A stretch of DNA of 64,000 nt from an uncultured Cohaesibacter sp. (lineage in GTDB: Bacteria > Pseudomonadota > Alphaproteobacteria > Rhizobiales > Cohaesibacteraceae), in contig NZ_OY821667.1 in NCBI RefSeq assembly GCF_963682185.1, positions 2,554,501 through 2,618,500 of the forward strand, given 5' to 3'. Below are positions 9,607 through 18,987 of the stretch, in pieces; within the stretch, counting starts at the first letter, position 1, and each line of letters begins with the position of its first letter. The notes beneath the pieces are model-generated. The model was not told where the DNA came from and did no database searches. It worked only from the letters and a program-made list of their open reading frames with translations. The position numbers and the translations under genes were made by a program.

Positions 9607-10485
9607 ATGACCAAGACCAATTCATCCATTGCTCCCTCCTCCAGTGCGCCCAAGGCCTTTGTCATTGGCTGGCCCATTGAACAATCCAAATCACCGGTCA
9701 TTCATGGTCATTGGCTTAAAAAATTCGGCTTTGCCGGCTCTTATGAGAAGATCGCCGTCGAGCCGGACGCATTGGGCAGCTTTATTGCAGAGATGAAAGA
9801 CAAGGGATTTGCCGGTGGCAATGTGACAATCCCGCACAAACAGGCGGTTCTGGCCTTTGCTGATGTGATTCATCCTGCGGCCAAAAGACTTCACGCTGCA
9901 AATACCCTTTGGTTTGAGGATGGGAAGCTCCATGCTGACAATACCGATGGCTATGGCTTTCTGGCCAATCTTGATCAGCTACAGCCTGGTTGGGATAGCA
10001 AAAAGGGCGGCCATGCAATGGTATTGGGCGCCGGAGGCGCAGCACGACCCATCATCAATGGCTTGATAGAGCGTGGCTTTTCGACCGTTACGATAGCGAA
10101 TCGAACAAAAGAAAAAGCAGAGGTGCTCGTAAAGCTCTTCACGGAGCTTGGATATGACGATCATTTGCAGTGCATCGAATGGGACAGGCGGTCTGAGCAG
10201 CTTTGTGATATCGACCTGCTTGTGAACACCTCAAGCCTGGGCATGATCGGTCAGCCACCTCTAGAAATTTCCCTTGCCGCTCTGCCCGCCTCTGCATTGG
10301 TGACTGATATTGTCTATAATCCCCTTGAAACGGATCTGTTGCGGCAGGCAAGAATGAGAGGCAATCTGGTCGTTGATGGGCTGGGCATGTTGCTGCATCA
10401 GGCAGCCCCGGGCTTTGAACACTGGTTTGGCAAGCGACCCACAGTAACCGAAGCCTTGCGCGACGAGGTGCTGGCGCAGCTTTAG
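9607..10485 (+). CDS. aroE: Shikimate dehydrogenase AroE
   Basis: A 292-residue NADP-dependent dehydrogenase reducing 3-dehydroshikimate to shikimate in aromatic amino acid synthesis. Visible motifs are the substrate-binding SKSPVIHG near the N-terminus, NVTIPHK with the catalytic Lys, NTDGYGF with the catalytic Asp, and the nucleotide-binding GAGGAARP. The start ATG is 2 bp after the maf stop and coaE follows 9 bp after its end, so this is one operon. Length is slightly above the usual because of a short Ser-rich N-terminus. Confidence 0.96.
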   Translation: MTKTNSSIAPSSSAPKAFVIGWPIEQSKSPVIHGHWLKKFGFAGSYEKIAVEPDALGSFIAEMKDKGFAGGNVTIPHKQAVLAFADVIHPAAKRLHAANTLWFEDGKLHADNTDGYGFLANLDQLQPGWDSKKGGHAMVLGAGGAARPIINGLIERGFSTVTIANRTKEKAEVLVKLFTELGYDDHLQCIEWDRRSEQLCDIDLLVNTSSLGMIGQPPLEISLAALPASALVTDIVYNPLETDLLRQARMRGNLVVDGLGMLLHQAAPGFEHWFGKRPTVTEALRDEVLAQL

Positions 10486-10494
10486 GAGAGGCAT

Positions 10495-11097
10495 ATGATC
10501 AAGATCGGCCTTACGGGCTCCATTGGCATGGGCAAAAGCACCACAGGACAGATGTTTGTGCAGCGTGGCTGTCCGCTTCACGATGCTGATGCCGTAGTTC
10601 ATGAGCTTTATCATGGTGAGGCGGTGCCATTGATTGAAGCGGAGTTCCCCGGAACGACTGGGCCTCTGGGGGTCGATCGCGCGGTGCTTTCTCAAAAGGT
10701 AATCGGCAATCCGGAAGCCATGCGTCGGCTGGAAAGCATCATTCACCCGCTGGTGCGGGCCGAGGAACGAAAATTCTTCGAGAAAGCACAATTGGATAAG
10801 GCCGACATCGTTGTTCTGGATATCCCCCTTCTTTATGAGACCGATGCACAGGATCGTGTGGACGTCGTCGTTGTCGTCTCGGCCGAGGAGAGCATTCAGC
10901 GGACACGGGTGCTTGAGCGTCCGGGCATGACAGCCGAAAAGTTCGAGGCCATCAAGGCCAAGCAGATGCCCGATGCAGAAAAACGCCGTCGCGCAGATTA
11001 TGTTATCGACACTGGCAAGGGGCTGGAAACTGCTGCCCGGCAGGTTGAAGCAATTCTGGATGATGTCAGAAGCCGCTTTGCACAAACGGGCGAATAG
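10495..11097 (+). CDS. coaE: Dephospho-CoA kinase CoaE
   Basis: A 200-residue P-loop kinase with GSIGMGKST at residues 8-16 and the DAD block typical of CoaE. It phosphorylates the 3'-hydroxyl of dephospho-CoA, the last step of CoA synthesis. A GGAGAGGC ribosome site precedes the ATG. It lies between aroE and dnaQ in the same operon. Another CoA-pathway gene, coaA, is in this window at 23 kb. Confidence 0.96.
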   Translation: MIKIGLTGSIGMGKSTTGQMFVQRGCPLHDADAVVHELYHGEAVPLIEAEFPGTTGPLGVDRAVLSQKVIGNPEAMRRLESIIHPLVRAEERKFFEKAQLDKADIVVLDIPLLYETDAQDRVDVVVVVSAEESIQRTRVLERPGMTAEKFEAIKAKQMPDAEKRRRADYVIDTGKGLETAARQVEAILDDVRSRFAQTGE

Positions 11098-11139
11098 ATC
11101 ATAGTCTGCAAAGTGATTTGATTTGGAAGAGAGTTTGAA

Positions 11140-11895
11140 ATGGCGCTAAGGGAAATTGTATTCGATACGGAAACGACCGGCCTTGATGTCATGACTGGCG
11201 ACAGGATCGTGGAAATTGGCTGCGTTGAACTCATCAACCATTTGCCGACCGAGAATAACTTCCACGTTTATATCAATCCCGAACGCGATATGCCCGAAGA
11301 GGCCTTCCGGGTGCATGGTCTTTCAGAAGAATTTCTCTCGGATAAACCGAAATTTGCTGAAATCGCCAAGGATTTTCACGACTTTATCAAAGACACCGTT
11401 TTGATCGCCCACAATGCCAGCTTCGACGTGAAATTTCTCAATTGGGAACTGGATAAAGCCGGTTTTCCCAAGATCAAGGATGATCTTGTCATCGATACGT
11501 TGGCCATGGCGCGTCAAAAATTCCCTGCTGGCCCCAACAATCTCGATGTGCTCTGCAGCCGCTTCGGTATTGATAACTCCAAGCGAACCTTGCACGGCGC
11601 CTTGCTCGATAGTGAGATATTGGCCGATGTCTATCTGGAATTGATTGGTGGCCGCCAGACCAGCTTCATGCTGTCCAATGACCAGCAGAATGATTCCGAT
11701 GGCGAGGATTGGGACGCGACACGCGTGCGCAAACCTGCCAAGGCACGTCCCTCTCCGCTGCCTGCAAGGCTTACGGAAGAGGAAATTTCAGCACATCGAG
11801 TTTTTCTTGGAGAGCTAAAAGGCGAGACAATCTGGTCACACTATATGCCACCGGAACCTAGTGAAAACGCAGATCAGGACCAAACTGAGGCATAA
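11140..11895 (+). CDS. dnaQ: DNA polymerase III epsilon subunit DnaQ
   Basis: A 251-residue DEDDh 3'-5' exonuclease that proofreads for the replicative polymerase. Exo I is FDTETTG (D9, E11), Exo II HNASFD (from 91), Exo III HGALLDSEILAD (H152, D157). A likely clamp-binding motif QTSFML sits at 173-178, at the end of the exonuclease domain as in E. coli epsilon, and is followed by a charged linker and a C-terminal segment for the alpha subunit. It ends the maf-aroE-coaE-dnaQ operon. A parS-like site and a terminator follow. Confidence 0.96.
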   Translation: MALREIVFDTETTGLDVMTGDRIVEIGCVELINHLPTENNFHVYINPERDMPEEAFRVHGLSEEFLSDKPKFAEIAKDFHDFIKDTVLIAHNASFDVKFLNWELDKAGFPKIKDDLVIDTLAMARQKFPAGPNNLDVLCSRFGIDNSKRTLHGALLDSEILADVYLELIGGRQTSFMLSNDQQNDSDGEDWDATRVRKPAKARPSPLPARLTEEEISAHRVFLGELKGETIWSHYMPPEPSENADQDQTEA

Positions 11896-11911
11896 GCCCT
11901 GCCTGAAGCAC

Positions 11912-11927
11912 GGATTCACGTGAAACG
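11912..11927. promoter_or_regulatory. parS-like site downstream of dnaQ
   Basis: GGATTCACGTGAAACG, 13 of 16 matches to the parS consensus with an intact CACGTG core. It is the only site on the right side of the proposed oriC. Confidence 0.75.
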
Positions 11928-11959
11928 AATTCATAATTTTATCAAATGATGCAACAAAA

Positions 11960-11986
11960 AAGCCGACCGGACAAACCGGTCGGCTT
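11960..11986. terminator. Bidirectional terminator between dnaQ and secB
   Basis: An 11-bp perfect stem (11960-11970 with 11976-11986, core AGCCGACCGG) with a five-base loop, an A-tract on the left and TTTTGTATTTT on the right. It serves convergent dnaQ and secB. Confidence 0.9.
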
Positions 11987-12011
11987 TTGTATTTTAACAG
12001 TTCAGAGCAGC

Positions 12012-12509
12012 TTACTGGGTAGGCTGGTCCTTCTGCTGCTGTGCAGCCATTTCCATCATGCGCTGACGGTAAAGCTGAGCAAAATCGATCGGATCCACGT
12101 TCAGCGGTGGGAAACCGCCACGTGCAGTCGCATCAGAAATGATCTGACGTGCAAACGGGAACAGCATGCGTGGGCATTCGATCATGATGAACGGATGCAG
12201 CTGATCCTGCGGAACGTTGGAAATGGAGAAAATACCGGCATAGAGCAGCTCGACGTTGAACATGGTTGTTTCGTCGCTGGTCGCGGTGGCGTTCAATGTC
12301 AGCTCGGCTTCGAATTCAGTTTCCGACAGTGGCGTTGCATTGACGTTGATCTGAACGTTAATCTCAGGCGCTTTCTCGCGAGGACGCAGAGAATCTGGAG
12401 CGTTTGGATTTTCGAAGGACATATCCTTGATATATTGGGCTAGAATTCTCAGGCCTGGCAGTTTGAGTTCACCGCCTTCAGCTGCGCCATTTTCTTGTGC
12501 GTCGCTCAT
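12012..12509 (-). CDS. secB: Protein-export chaperone SecB
   Basis: A 165-residue protein matching SecB through the central block, including NAPDSLRP, EINVQINVNATPLSE and the FEAELTLNATA strand, and the PPLNVDPIDFAQLY region near the C-terminus. SecB is a cytosolic tetramer that holds preproteins unfolded for SecA. The first ~20 residues are acidic and variable, as usual. An AGGAAAC ribosome site precedes the ATG. In rhizobia secB sits close to dnaQ, fxsA and the Tim44-like gene, as here. Confidence 0.95.
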   Translation of the reverse strand: MSDAQENGAAEGGELKLPGLRILAQYIKDMSFENPNAPDSLRPREKAPEINVQINVNATPLSETEFEAELTLNATATSDETTMFNVELLYAGIFSISNVPQDQLHPFIMIECPRMLFPFARQIISDATARGGFPPLNVDPIDFAQLYRQRMMEMAAQQQKDQPTQ

Positions 12510-12811
12510 AAAACTGTTTCCTAATTTATTGGTTGAACAAATTTGGATCCCAAATGGATCGCCTGAACACCCAGCGCCAGAATTACTGTCGAGATCAGGC
12601 TTTGATCACCTGATCGCCTCCCATAGCTTACCCAGGCGCTTCAGCAGGGTCCGAAATGATAATCCTCTTGTCTAAGAACCGCTGTAGCATGATGAACCGG
12701 TTGAAACAAGGTAAAGGCCAGATTAGCCAATCCATTTGCCAGCTTTGCCCAAAATATGTGAAGCAATTTCATGAGATCGTCATCTATTCGGGCGCGCAAC
12801 AGCCGGTGACC
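12510..12811. other. Gene-free gap between secB and fxsA
   Basis: About 300 bp upstream of secB and downstream of fxsA, both leftward. I see no ORF, RNA or clear hairpin terminator; it presumably holds the secB promoter. Confidence 0.5.
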
Positions 12812-13390
12812 CTAGTTTTTATTCCAGGGTGAGTTGCCGTCTTTTTTGCTTTCAATGGCATCGCGGTCTTTTACTTCTCCGAACTGATCCTCATCCAGAT
12901 CAATGATGTCATCATTATCTGGGCGAGTATTGTTTTCTCTGTTCGGCGCGTCATAACTCTGGTAGCTGTAACTTTCATAATAGGTGGAGCCGTTACCGAA
13001 AGACTGCCCCTGCATGCCAGCGATCGTGACGCGGGATTTGAAAAAGTGGAATATACCATCGCGGATGCCGGGAACCAGAAGCAAGAAGCCGATAGTGTCT
13101 GTTACAAAGCCCGGCGTAAGCAACAAAAGGCCTGCTGCCAGCAACATAACTCCATGGGCCATTTCCTTGCCGGGAATCTTGCCCTGATTCATTTGCTGTT
13201 GAGCCTGCCCGACCAGAGCAAAGCCTTGATGCCGCAATAGAATGGTGCCAATCACCGCGGTGAGCAAAATGCCGAGCAGGGTGTTGAGAACGCCAATTTG
13301 TCCACCCACAATGATGAACACGCCAATTTCCAAGATCGGCACTGCCAGCAGCAGAAAGGGAAGGAATGGAAAGAGCGATTTGTGCCTCAC
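12812..13390 (-). CDS. fxsA: FxsA-family inner-membrane protein
   Basis: A 192-residue protein with three or four hydrophobic segments in the first ~110 residues (FLPFLLLAVPILEIGVFIIVGG, then LLGILLTAVIGTILL and LLLLTPGFVTDTIGFLLLVPG) and a polar, acidic cytosolic tail. This is the FxsA layout. FxsA overproduction relieves phage T7 exclusion in E. coli; its normal job is unclear. The start is a GTG at 13390 with GGAGAA upstream. It is divergent from the Tim44-like gene. Confidence 0.9.
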   Translation of the reverse strand: MRHKSLFPFLPFLLLAVPILEIGVFIIVGGQIGVLNTLLGILLTAVIGTILLRHQGFALVGQAQQQMNQGKIPGKEMAHGVMLLAAGLLLLTPGFVTDTIGFLLLVPGIRDGIFHFFKSRVTIAGMQGQSFGNGSTYYESYSYQSYDAPNRENNTRPDNDDIIDLDEDQFGEVKDRDAIESKKDGNSPWNKN

Positions 13391-13536
13391 TTAAGCGTTC
13401 TCCTCAAAAGTCTGTGTTTTTTATGCTCCTTTCGTTATCCATTATGGATTTGCAAGGAGCCCTCCCCTAAATATAGAAAGAAAAGTGAAAGTTTCAGTGC
13501 TTTTTTGCAAAAATCAACTTGGTCAAGGCGAGCTAT

Positions 13537-14268
13537 ATGTCCCAATTCCTCGGTTTCGATTTAACTTCAGTCGTTTTCCTCATTATCGCTGTCGTCTTGT
13601 TTTGGCGATTAAAGGATGTTTTAGGTACGAGAACAGGCAACGAAGCCGATCCTTTTGATCCCTTTTCAGACCATGAAAGCCGGGAAGAGAAAAAGGCACC
13701 GCATGCCGATGATACCGGCGACAACGTAATTGCCCTGCCTGAGCGTGTGGACAACGAGCGGGAATCCACTGAAGAGAAGAGCAAGCGGATCGAGAAGATC
13801 GCACCTGAAGGCTCTTCGCTCAACGCGGCGCTTTCCCAGCTGATGGTGATGGATCGTAATTTTGATCCCGATACCTTCCTTTCCGGTGCCCGCACAGCTT
13901 ATGAGATGATTGTCACAGCTTATGCACAAGGCGATCGGAAAACGCTCAAGCAGCTTTTGGCTGCCGATGTATTTGCGGGTTTCTCTGCCGCGTTGGATGA
14001 ACGGGAAGCCAACAAGCTGCGCGTTGATTTCACCTTTATCGGCATCAACAAGTCATCCATCGTGGAAGCCGAAGTGGCTGGCAATGAGGCCCAGATCACA
14101 GTGCGGTTCGTCTCCTCCATCACCTCCTGCACCAAGGACGAGATTGGGCATGTGATCGAGGGGGACCCGAACGCAGTGGAAGATGTTACAGATATCTGGA
14201 CTTTCAGCCGCGATGTCACCAGCCGCAACCCGAACTGGAAACTGATCGGTACCGAATCGGCCCAATAA
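13537..14268 (+). CDS. Tim44/TimA-family protein with N-terminal membrane anchor
   Basis: The ATG at 13537 (MSQFLGFDLTS) gives 243 residues. One N-terminal membrane segment (VVFLIIAVVLFWRL) is followed by an acidic low-complexity linker and a C-terminal Tim44-like domain of the NTF2-type fold (from about residue 90). Bacterial members (TimA) are inner-membrane relatives of mitochondrial Tim44; the role in bacteria is not settled. It lies between divergent fxsA and mltA, the usual rhizobial setting. A TTG 18 bases upstream is a less likely start. Confidence 0.88.
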   Translation: MSQFLGFDLTSVVFLIIAVVLFWRLKDVLGTRTGNEADPFDPFSDHESREEKKAPHADDTGDNVIALPERVDNERESTEEKSKRIEKIAPEGSSLNAALSQLMVMDRNFDPDTFLSGARTAYEMIVTAYAQGDRKTLKQLLAADVFAGFSAALDEREANKLRVDFTFIGINKSSIVEAEVAGNEAQITVRFVSSITSCTKDEIGHVIEGDPNAVEDVTDIWTFSRDVTSRNPNWKLIGTESAQ

Positions 14269-14319
14269 ATCCGGCCTTTCTTGCAGGCGATGCAGAAAGA
14301 TCCAAAGGAGTAACGTGCA

Positions 14320-15435
14320 ATGGCAGGGCCCGAAAATATCTCCTTTTCAGACCTTGCCGGATGGCGAGACCATGATCACAAGGCGGCTTTTGCCGCCTTT
14401 TGTCATGCTGCCGGTTATCTGTTGAAGAGCCCGCCAACAACAAGGGAGGGCAGTGCACGGGCCCAAGACCTTCTGGCTGTCTGCGAGCAGGCGCTCCTTT
14501 TTCATGAAACCGTTGATCAGGCGCCAGACAACACACAAGCTCGCCGTTTTTTTGAAACCCACTTTCATCCCGAGGCAATCGCTGGATCGGGTCTGTTGAC
14601 CGGCTATTTCCAGCCGGTGTTTGAAGGGCGCCTCGAGCCGGATGAATGCTTCCGCTTTCCCCTGCATAAAAGACCTGATGATCTGGTTCCCCTTTCTGAG
14701 GATCAGGCCTTAAAAGCCGGGTTCACCGCAGAGACCAGCTTTGCGCGCAAAGGCGCTGATGGCTATCAGTTCCATCACAGTCGTGCCGAGGTGATGGCCG
14801 GTGCGCTTGATGACAAGCATCTGGAACTGGTTTGGCTGAAAGATCCCTTCGAAGCCTATATCATCCATATTCAGGGCTCGGCGACCATCGATCTGGGCGG
14901 CGGACGGCGCATGCGCATCGCTTTTGATGGCAAATCCGGCCATCCCTATCGCTCTTTGGGCAAGTTGTTGATCGAACAGGGGGTCTTTACCACTGAGACG
15001 ATCACGATGGATGGATTGATCGATTATCTCAGGGCACGTGGTACCGACGGCCATCACTTTCTGGGTGAAAATCCATCCTACATCTTTTTCAAGGCCATTG
15101 AGGATCAAACACCCGAAGCACAAGCCTTCGGCCCTCGTGCGGCAGCCAGAGTGCCTCTTGTGCCCATGCGTAGCATGGCGGTTGATCGGCATTTGCACAC
15201 ATTTGGATTGCCATTTTGGCTGCAAACGACCTTGCCTGACGCGAGCGGAGAGGATAAACCCTTCAAGCAAATGGTATTTGCCCATGATACCGGGTCTGCA
15301 ATCAAGGGTGCAGCCCGCGGCGATCTGTTTGTCGGAACCGGAACCGAAGCGGGCGCATGCGCCGGAAAGCTTCAGCAAGAGACAACCTTTATCTGCCTGA
15401 TGCCTAACCGGCCAAAGCTGGCAGTTGATGAATGA
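14320..15435 (+). CDS. mltA: MltA-type lytic transglycosylase
   Basis: A 371-residue protein with the MltA domain: the GSGLLTGYFQPVFEG start, the LKDPFEAYIIHIQGSA block, and the C-terminal 3D region with catalytic Asp in FAHDTGSAIKGAARGD. MltA cleaves the glycan strands of peptidoglycan to 1,6-anhydromuramyl products. AAAGGAG precedes the ATG. Oddly, no signal peptide or lipobox is visible at this start, and an in-frame upstream ATG (14290) is closed by a stop. The Smr gene follows after 12 bp. Confidence 0.93.
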   Translation: MAGPENISFSDLAGWRDHDHKAAFAAFCHAAGYLLKSPPTTREGSARAQDLLAVCEQALLFHETVDQAPDNTQARRFFETHFHPEAIAGSGLLTGYFQPVFEGRLEPDECFRFPLHKRPDDLVPLSEDQALKAGFTAETSFARKGADGYQFHHSRAEVMAGALDDKHLELVWLKDPFEAYIIHIQGSATIDLGGGRRMRIAFDGKSGHPYRSLGKLLIEQGVFTTETITMDGLIDYLRARGTDGHHFLGENPSYIFFKAIEDQTPEAQAFGPRAAARVPLVPMRSMAVDRHLHTFGLPFWLQTTLPDASGEDKPFKQMVFAHDTGSAIKGAARGDLFVGTGTEAGACAGKLQQETTFICLMPNRPKLAVDE

Positions 15436-15447
15436 GAGGAGGAAACA

Positions 15448-16071
15448 ATGGCTCGTAAACCTCCCCTCAGTCGCAAGGATATCAAGCTCTGGCAGAAAGT
15501 CGCCAAAACGGTGGAGCCGCTTGAAGGCCGCTCTGCAGAGCTGAAGGCGCTGATCGAGACAATTGATACACAAAGCCTGATGGACCCCGGCAATCAGCCT
15601 GATGCGACCCATCCGGTGCAGCGCCGGGCCAGCGATGCTGAATTGAATGCCCTCAAGGAAGCCGGTATACGCGGCAAGGCAACCTCGAAATCCAAAACGA
15701 CTTTGCCTCTGGCAGGGATAGACCGGAAAGAAAAGAAGCGCATTGTGCGTGGCCAGATGGCCATTGATGCGCGGCTAGATCTGCATGGTATGACCCAGCG
15801 CGAAGCTCACACAGCCTTGTTTGGCTTCCTTAAGAGCGCTCACCAGCAGAACCACAAGCATGTGCTTGTCATCACCGGCAAGGGCAGCCGGGGCGAGCGG
15901 GAAACCTACGCCATAGGCCAGGAAAAAGGTGTGTTGCGGCGGGTCGTGCCAAAATGGCTGTCCGAGCCTGATGTCCGCAGCATCATTGTGGGTTTCGAAG
16001 AGGCCCACCCGTCTCTTGGCGGAGCGGGTGCCTTGCATATAAGATTGAGACGGCGTAACAAAATCCGCTAG
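15448..16071 (+). CDS. Smr-domain protein
   Basis: A 207-residue protein. The N-terminal half is basic and low in complexity; the C-terminal half is an Smr (MutS2-related) domain with LDLHGMTQREAH at about residues 110-121, then VLVITGKGS and the ending GGAGALHIRLRRR. Smr domains are often nicking nucleases or RNA-binding modules. In rhizobia this gene regularly follows mltA, as here, with GAGGAGG just before the ATG. Substrate is unknown. Confidence 0.88.
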   Translation: MARKPPLSRKDIKLWQKVAKTVEPLEGRSAELKALIETIDTQSLMDPGNQPDATHPVQRRASDAELNALKEAGIRGKATSKSKTTLPLAGIDRKEKKRIVRGQMAIDARLDLHGMTQREAHTALFGFLKSAHQQNHKHVLVITGKGSRGERETYAIGQEKGVLRRVVPKWLSEPDVRSIIVGFEEAHPSLGGAGALHIRLRRRNKIR

Positions 16072-16119
16072 AGTGGGCCCCAAGTTTTTCTTATTCTATC
16101 AGATACAAGGATCTGAGCC

Positions 16120-16521
16120 ATGACTCCCTTTGGTGCAAAATTGCGGCGTATGCGTAAAGAGCGCAAGCTGACGCTTAAGGAAATGGCCGATCGGCTGGAT
16201 GTCTCAAGCGCCTATCTGTCGGCTCTTGAGCATGGCAAAAGAGGCAAGCCCACCTGGTTCCTCATCCAGCGTATCATCGCCTATTTCAACGTAATTTGGG
16301 ATGAAGCCGAAGAATTGCAGCGGTTGGCAGAAATTTCGGATCCGAATCCAACCATCCGTACCGCCGGCCTTGATCCCCGCGCTACCGAGCTTGCCAACCT
16401 GCTGGCAGATCGTATCGACCAGATTTCAAAAGAAAGCCTTGAGGCGTTGATCTTACAGGTCCGATCTGCCTCATCGCGCGGGCGCGGTATGGGAACACCC
16501 GATTTCAGGGATCAAACCTGA
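16120..16521 (+). CDS. XRE-family helix-turn-helix regulator
   Basis: A 133-residue protein with an N-terminal HTH_3 domain (LRRMRKERKLTLKEMADRLD ... SSAYLSALEHGKRG, about residues 7-48). The C-terminal part predicts helices and carries no known sensor domain. It follows the Smr gene in the same direction by 48 bp. It is short for a two-domain repressor. Regulon unknown. Confidence 0.85.
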   Translation: MTPFGAKLRRMRKERKLTLKEMADRLDVSSAYLSALEHGKRGKPTWFLIQRIIAYFNVIWDEAEELQRLAEISDPNPTIRTAGLDPRATELANLLADRIDQISKESLEALILQVRSASSRGRGMGTPDFRDQT

Positions 16522-16565
16522 CCATAAGAAATAATTATGGTGTGGACGGTATCAGAGACGGTATG

Positions 16566-16600
16566 AAAAAGGGCATTCCGAGGTGCGGAATGCCCTTTTT
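16566..16600. terminator. Bidirectional terminator between XRE gene and hslU
   Basis: AAAAAGGGCATTCCG (16566-16580) pairs perfectly with CGGAATGCCCTTTTT (16586-16600) across a 5-base loop. It serves the converging XRE gene and hslU. Confidence 0.93.
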
Positions 16601-16631
16601 ATTGGGTGCCACAATGAAGCAGGAAAGCCAA

Positions 16632-17939
16632 CTACAGGATATAGCGGCTGAGGTCGGTATTCTTGGCCAGTTCACCCACATTCTTGCGTACAAAGTCGCC
16701 GGTGATTTCGATGGTATCGCCACCGCGATCCGGAGCTTCGAATGAGATGTCTTCGAGGATCTTTTCCATCACGGTCTGCAAGCGACGCGCCCCGATATTT
16801 TCCACGGTGCTGTTTAGCTCCACGGCAATATCGGCAATGGTGTCGATGGCATCATCACTAAAGGTAAGGGTCACTTCTTCGGTGGCCATCAATGCCGAAT
16901 ATTGCTTGGGCAAATTGGCTTCCGTGTCGATGAGAATGGCCTTGAAGTCTTCTCTTGTCAGCGCTCGCAGCTCAACCCGGATCGGCAAGCGGCCCTGAAG
17001 CTCCGGCAGCAAATCCGATGGTTTGGACACATGGAAGGCCCCCGAAGCGATGAAAAGGATGTGGTCGGTTTTCACTGGACCATATTTGGTGGTAACCGTT
17101 GTCCCCTCGATCAGCGGCAGCAAATCGCGCTGTACGCCTTCGCGGGAGACATCAGCGCCCCCCTTGCCTTCTCGTGCGCAGATCTTGTCGATCTCGTCAA
17201 GAAAAACAATACCGCTATTTTCTACCAATGATACCGCTTCCGAAATGATTTTATCCTCGTCCAGAAGTTTGTCGGATTCCTCAGTGATCAGCAGCTCGTA
17301 GGAGTCTTTTACATGAATCTTGCGCTGCTTGGTGCGCCCGCCGAAGGCTTTGCCAAACATGTCGGACAAGTTCATCACACCCATAGAGCCTCCCGGCATG
17401 CCGGGAATCTCGAAGGAAGACATCGGTGAGGAGGTATCTTTCACCTCGATCTCGATTTCCTTTTCATCCAGCAGCCCATCGCGCAGCTTCTTGCGGAAAC
17501 TGTCTCGCGTGGCAGAGCCGGCGCCCGGACCAACCAGAGCGTCCAGCACGCGCTCTTCGGCGGCACCGTGAGCCTTGGCCTGCACATCCTTGCGTCTCTT
17601 TTCCCGCGTCAGCGCAATGCCGCTTTCAATAAGGTCGCGCACGATCTGGTCCACGTCGCGGCCGACATAGCCGACCTCGGTGAATTTGGTTGCCTCGATC
17701 TTGATGAAAGGCGCATTGGCCAGCTTGGCCAAACGACGGGAAATTTCGGTCTTGCCAACACCGGTCGGCCCGATCATGAGGATATTTTTCGGCAGGACCT
17801 CTTCTCTGAGGTCGTCATCCAATTGTTGCCGCCGCCAGCGGTTCCGAAGCGCAATCGCCACGGCACGCTTGGCGTCTTTCTGCCCTACGATGAAGCGATC
17901 CAGCTCGGAAACAATTTCGCGAGGGGAAAAATTGGTCAT
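16632..17939 (-). CDS. hslU: ATP-dependent protease ATPase subunit HslU
   Basis: The ATG at 17939 ([14 protein letters not shown]) gives 435 residues, the normal length; a longer in-frame start at 18017 adds 26 unlike residues. Motifs are [21 protein letters not shown], Walker [10 protein letters not shown], and Walker B with FLDEIDKI. The I domain lies between. HslU unfolds substrates for the HslV peptidase. It lies 119 bp downstream of hslV on the same strand. Confidence 0.97.
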   Translation of the reverse strand: MTNFSPREIVSELDRFIVGQKDAKRAVAIALRNRWRRQQLDDDLREEVLPKNILMIGPTGVGKTEISRRLAKLANAPFIKIEATKFTEVGYVGRDVDQIVRDLIESGIALTREKRRKDVQAKAHGAAEERVLDALVGPGAGSATRDSFRKKLRDGLLDEKEIEIEVKDTSSPMSSFEIPGMPGGSMGVMNLSDMFGKAFGGRTKQRKIHVKDSYELLITEESDKLLDEDKIISEAVSLVENSGIVFLDEIDKICAREGKGGADVSREGVQRDLLPLIEGTTVTTKYGPVKTDHILFIASGAFHVSKPSDLLPELQGRLPIRVELRALTREDFKAILIDTEANLPKQYSALMATEEVTLTFSDDAIDTIADIAVELNSTVENIGARRLQTVMEKILEDISFEAPDRGGDTIEITGDFVRKNVGELAKNTDLSRYIL

Positions 17940-18058
17940 ACTTGTATCTCCTGAAGGCTTCTGACTGATGTCAGACCTTGATGGTCTTGCTGGGGCTGGA
18001 AGGCGCTTTTGGGGCAAAGGCCCCGATAGTCACACCAGCCTATGGCAAGAGGGATGCC

Positions 18059-18631
18059 TTATTGGCTGGCATCCAGTATTTCGACGGTCAGATTGTCATT
18101 GGTGTAGATGCAGATTTCAGCCGCGATGGCCATTGCCTTGCGGGCGATTGCTTCGGCATCCATATCGGTATCCATAAGCGCGCGGGCAGCGGCGAGGGCA
18201 TAGTTGCCGCCCGATCCGATGGCGGTAACGCCGTTTTCCGGCTCAAGAACATCGCCCGTACCGGTGAGCACAAGGGAAACATCCTTGTCGGCCACGATCA
18301 TCATGGCTTCCAGACGACGCAGATAACGGTCGGTGCGCCAATCCTTGGCCATGTCCACACAGGCGCGCGTCAATTGATCGGGATATTGCTCAAGCTTTCC
18401 TTCGAGGCGCTCGAACAGCGTGAAGGCATCTGCAGTGGCTCCTGCGAAGCCCGAAATCACATTGCCTTTGCCCAAGGGGCGCACCTTGCGCGCATTGCCC
18501 TTGATCACGGTCTGTCCAAGGCTTACCTGTCCGTCGCCTGCGACAACAACCTTGCCGCCCTTGCGAACGGTCAGGATGGTGGTTCCGCGCCAGCCGGGAA
18601 AAGCCGAATTGTTAGAAGACTGTTCTGTCAT
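18059..18631 (-). CDS. hslV: ATP-dependent protease peptidase subunit HslV
   Basis: A 190-residue proteasome-like peptidase. A 16-residue propeptide precedes the mature sequence [10 protein letters not shown], so the catalytic nucleophile is Thr17 after cleavage at Gly16. [11 protein letters not shown] follows. HslV forms a double hexamer capped by HslU and degrades misfolded proteins. It is divergent from hisB, and hslU follows on the same strand. Confidence 0.97.
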   Translation of the reverse strand: MTEQSSNNSAFPGWRGTTILTVRKGGKVVVAGDGQVSLGQTVIKGNARKVRPLGKGNVISGFAGATADAFTLFERLEGKLEQYPDQLTRACVDMAKDWRTDRYLRRLEAMMIVADKDVSLVLTGTGDVLEPENGVTAIGSGGNYALAAARALMDTDMDAEAIARKAMAIAAEICIYTNDNLTVEILDASQ

Positions 18632-18987
18632 GAATGAATTAATCCATCATCTTGCCCGTTTGTACCGGGCCGTGTGGGTAGGCGGAACAAGCTTGCTTGA
18701 GCCGCATGTGTTTAATCAGATGTAAGCATCACTGTGCGATTTTCAATCTCGCTTTGATTGAAAGCCGAATGCAAGGCCTTTGCATTCATTTGTGCCATTT
18801 AGGGCAGCTTTCGTTGGTATTCCGTCAACAAAGGGATTAAAACCACAAATATCGCCGCTTCCCAGTTGCATTTTGGACGCTACGCGCTATGGATTTGTCA
18901 ACTGCGCCCTGATACATATCGATAGCCTTTTACATAACGGTGGCCTTTTCAATAACGCTGGAATGAACCAAACGAAGGAATGCCTTC
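18632..18987. other. Divergent hslV/hisB intergenic region
   Basis: About 356 bp between divergent hslV and hisB. It must hold both promoters, but I find no convincing -35/-10 pair, repeat or RNA structure. The only ORFs are short and without family resemblance. Confidence 0.5.
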
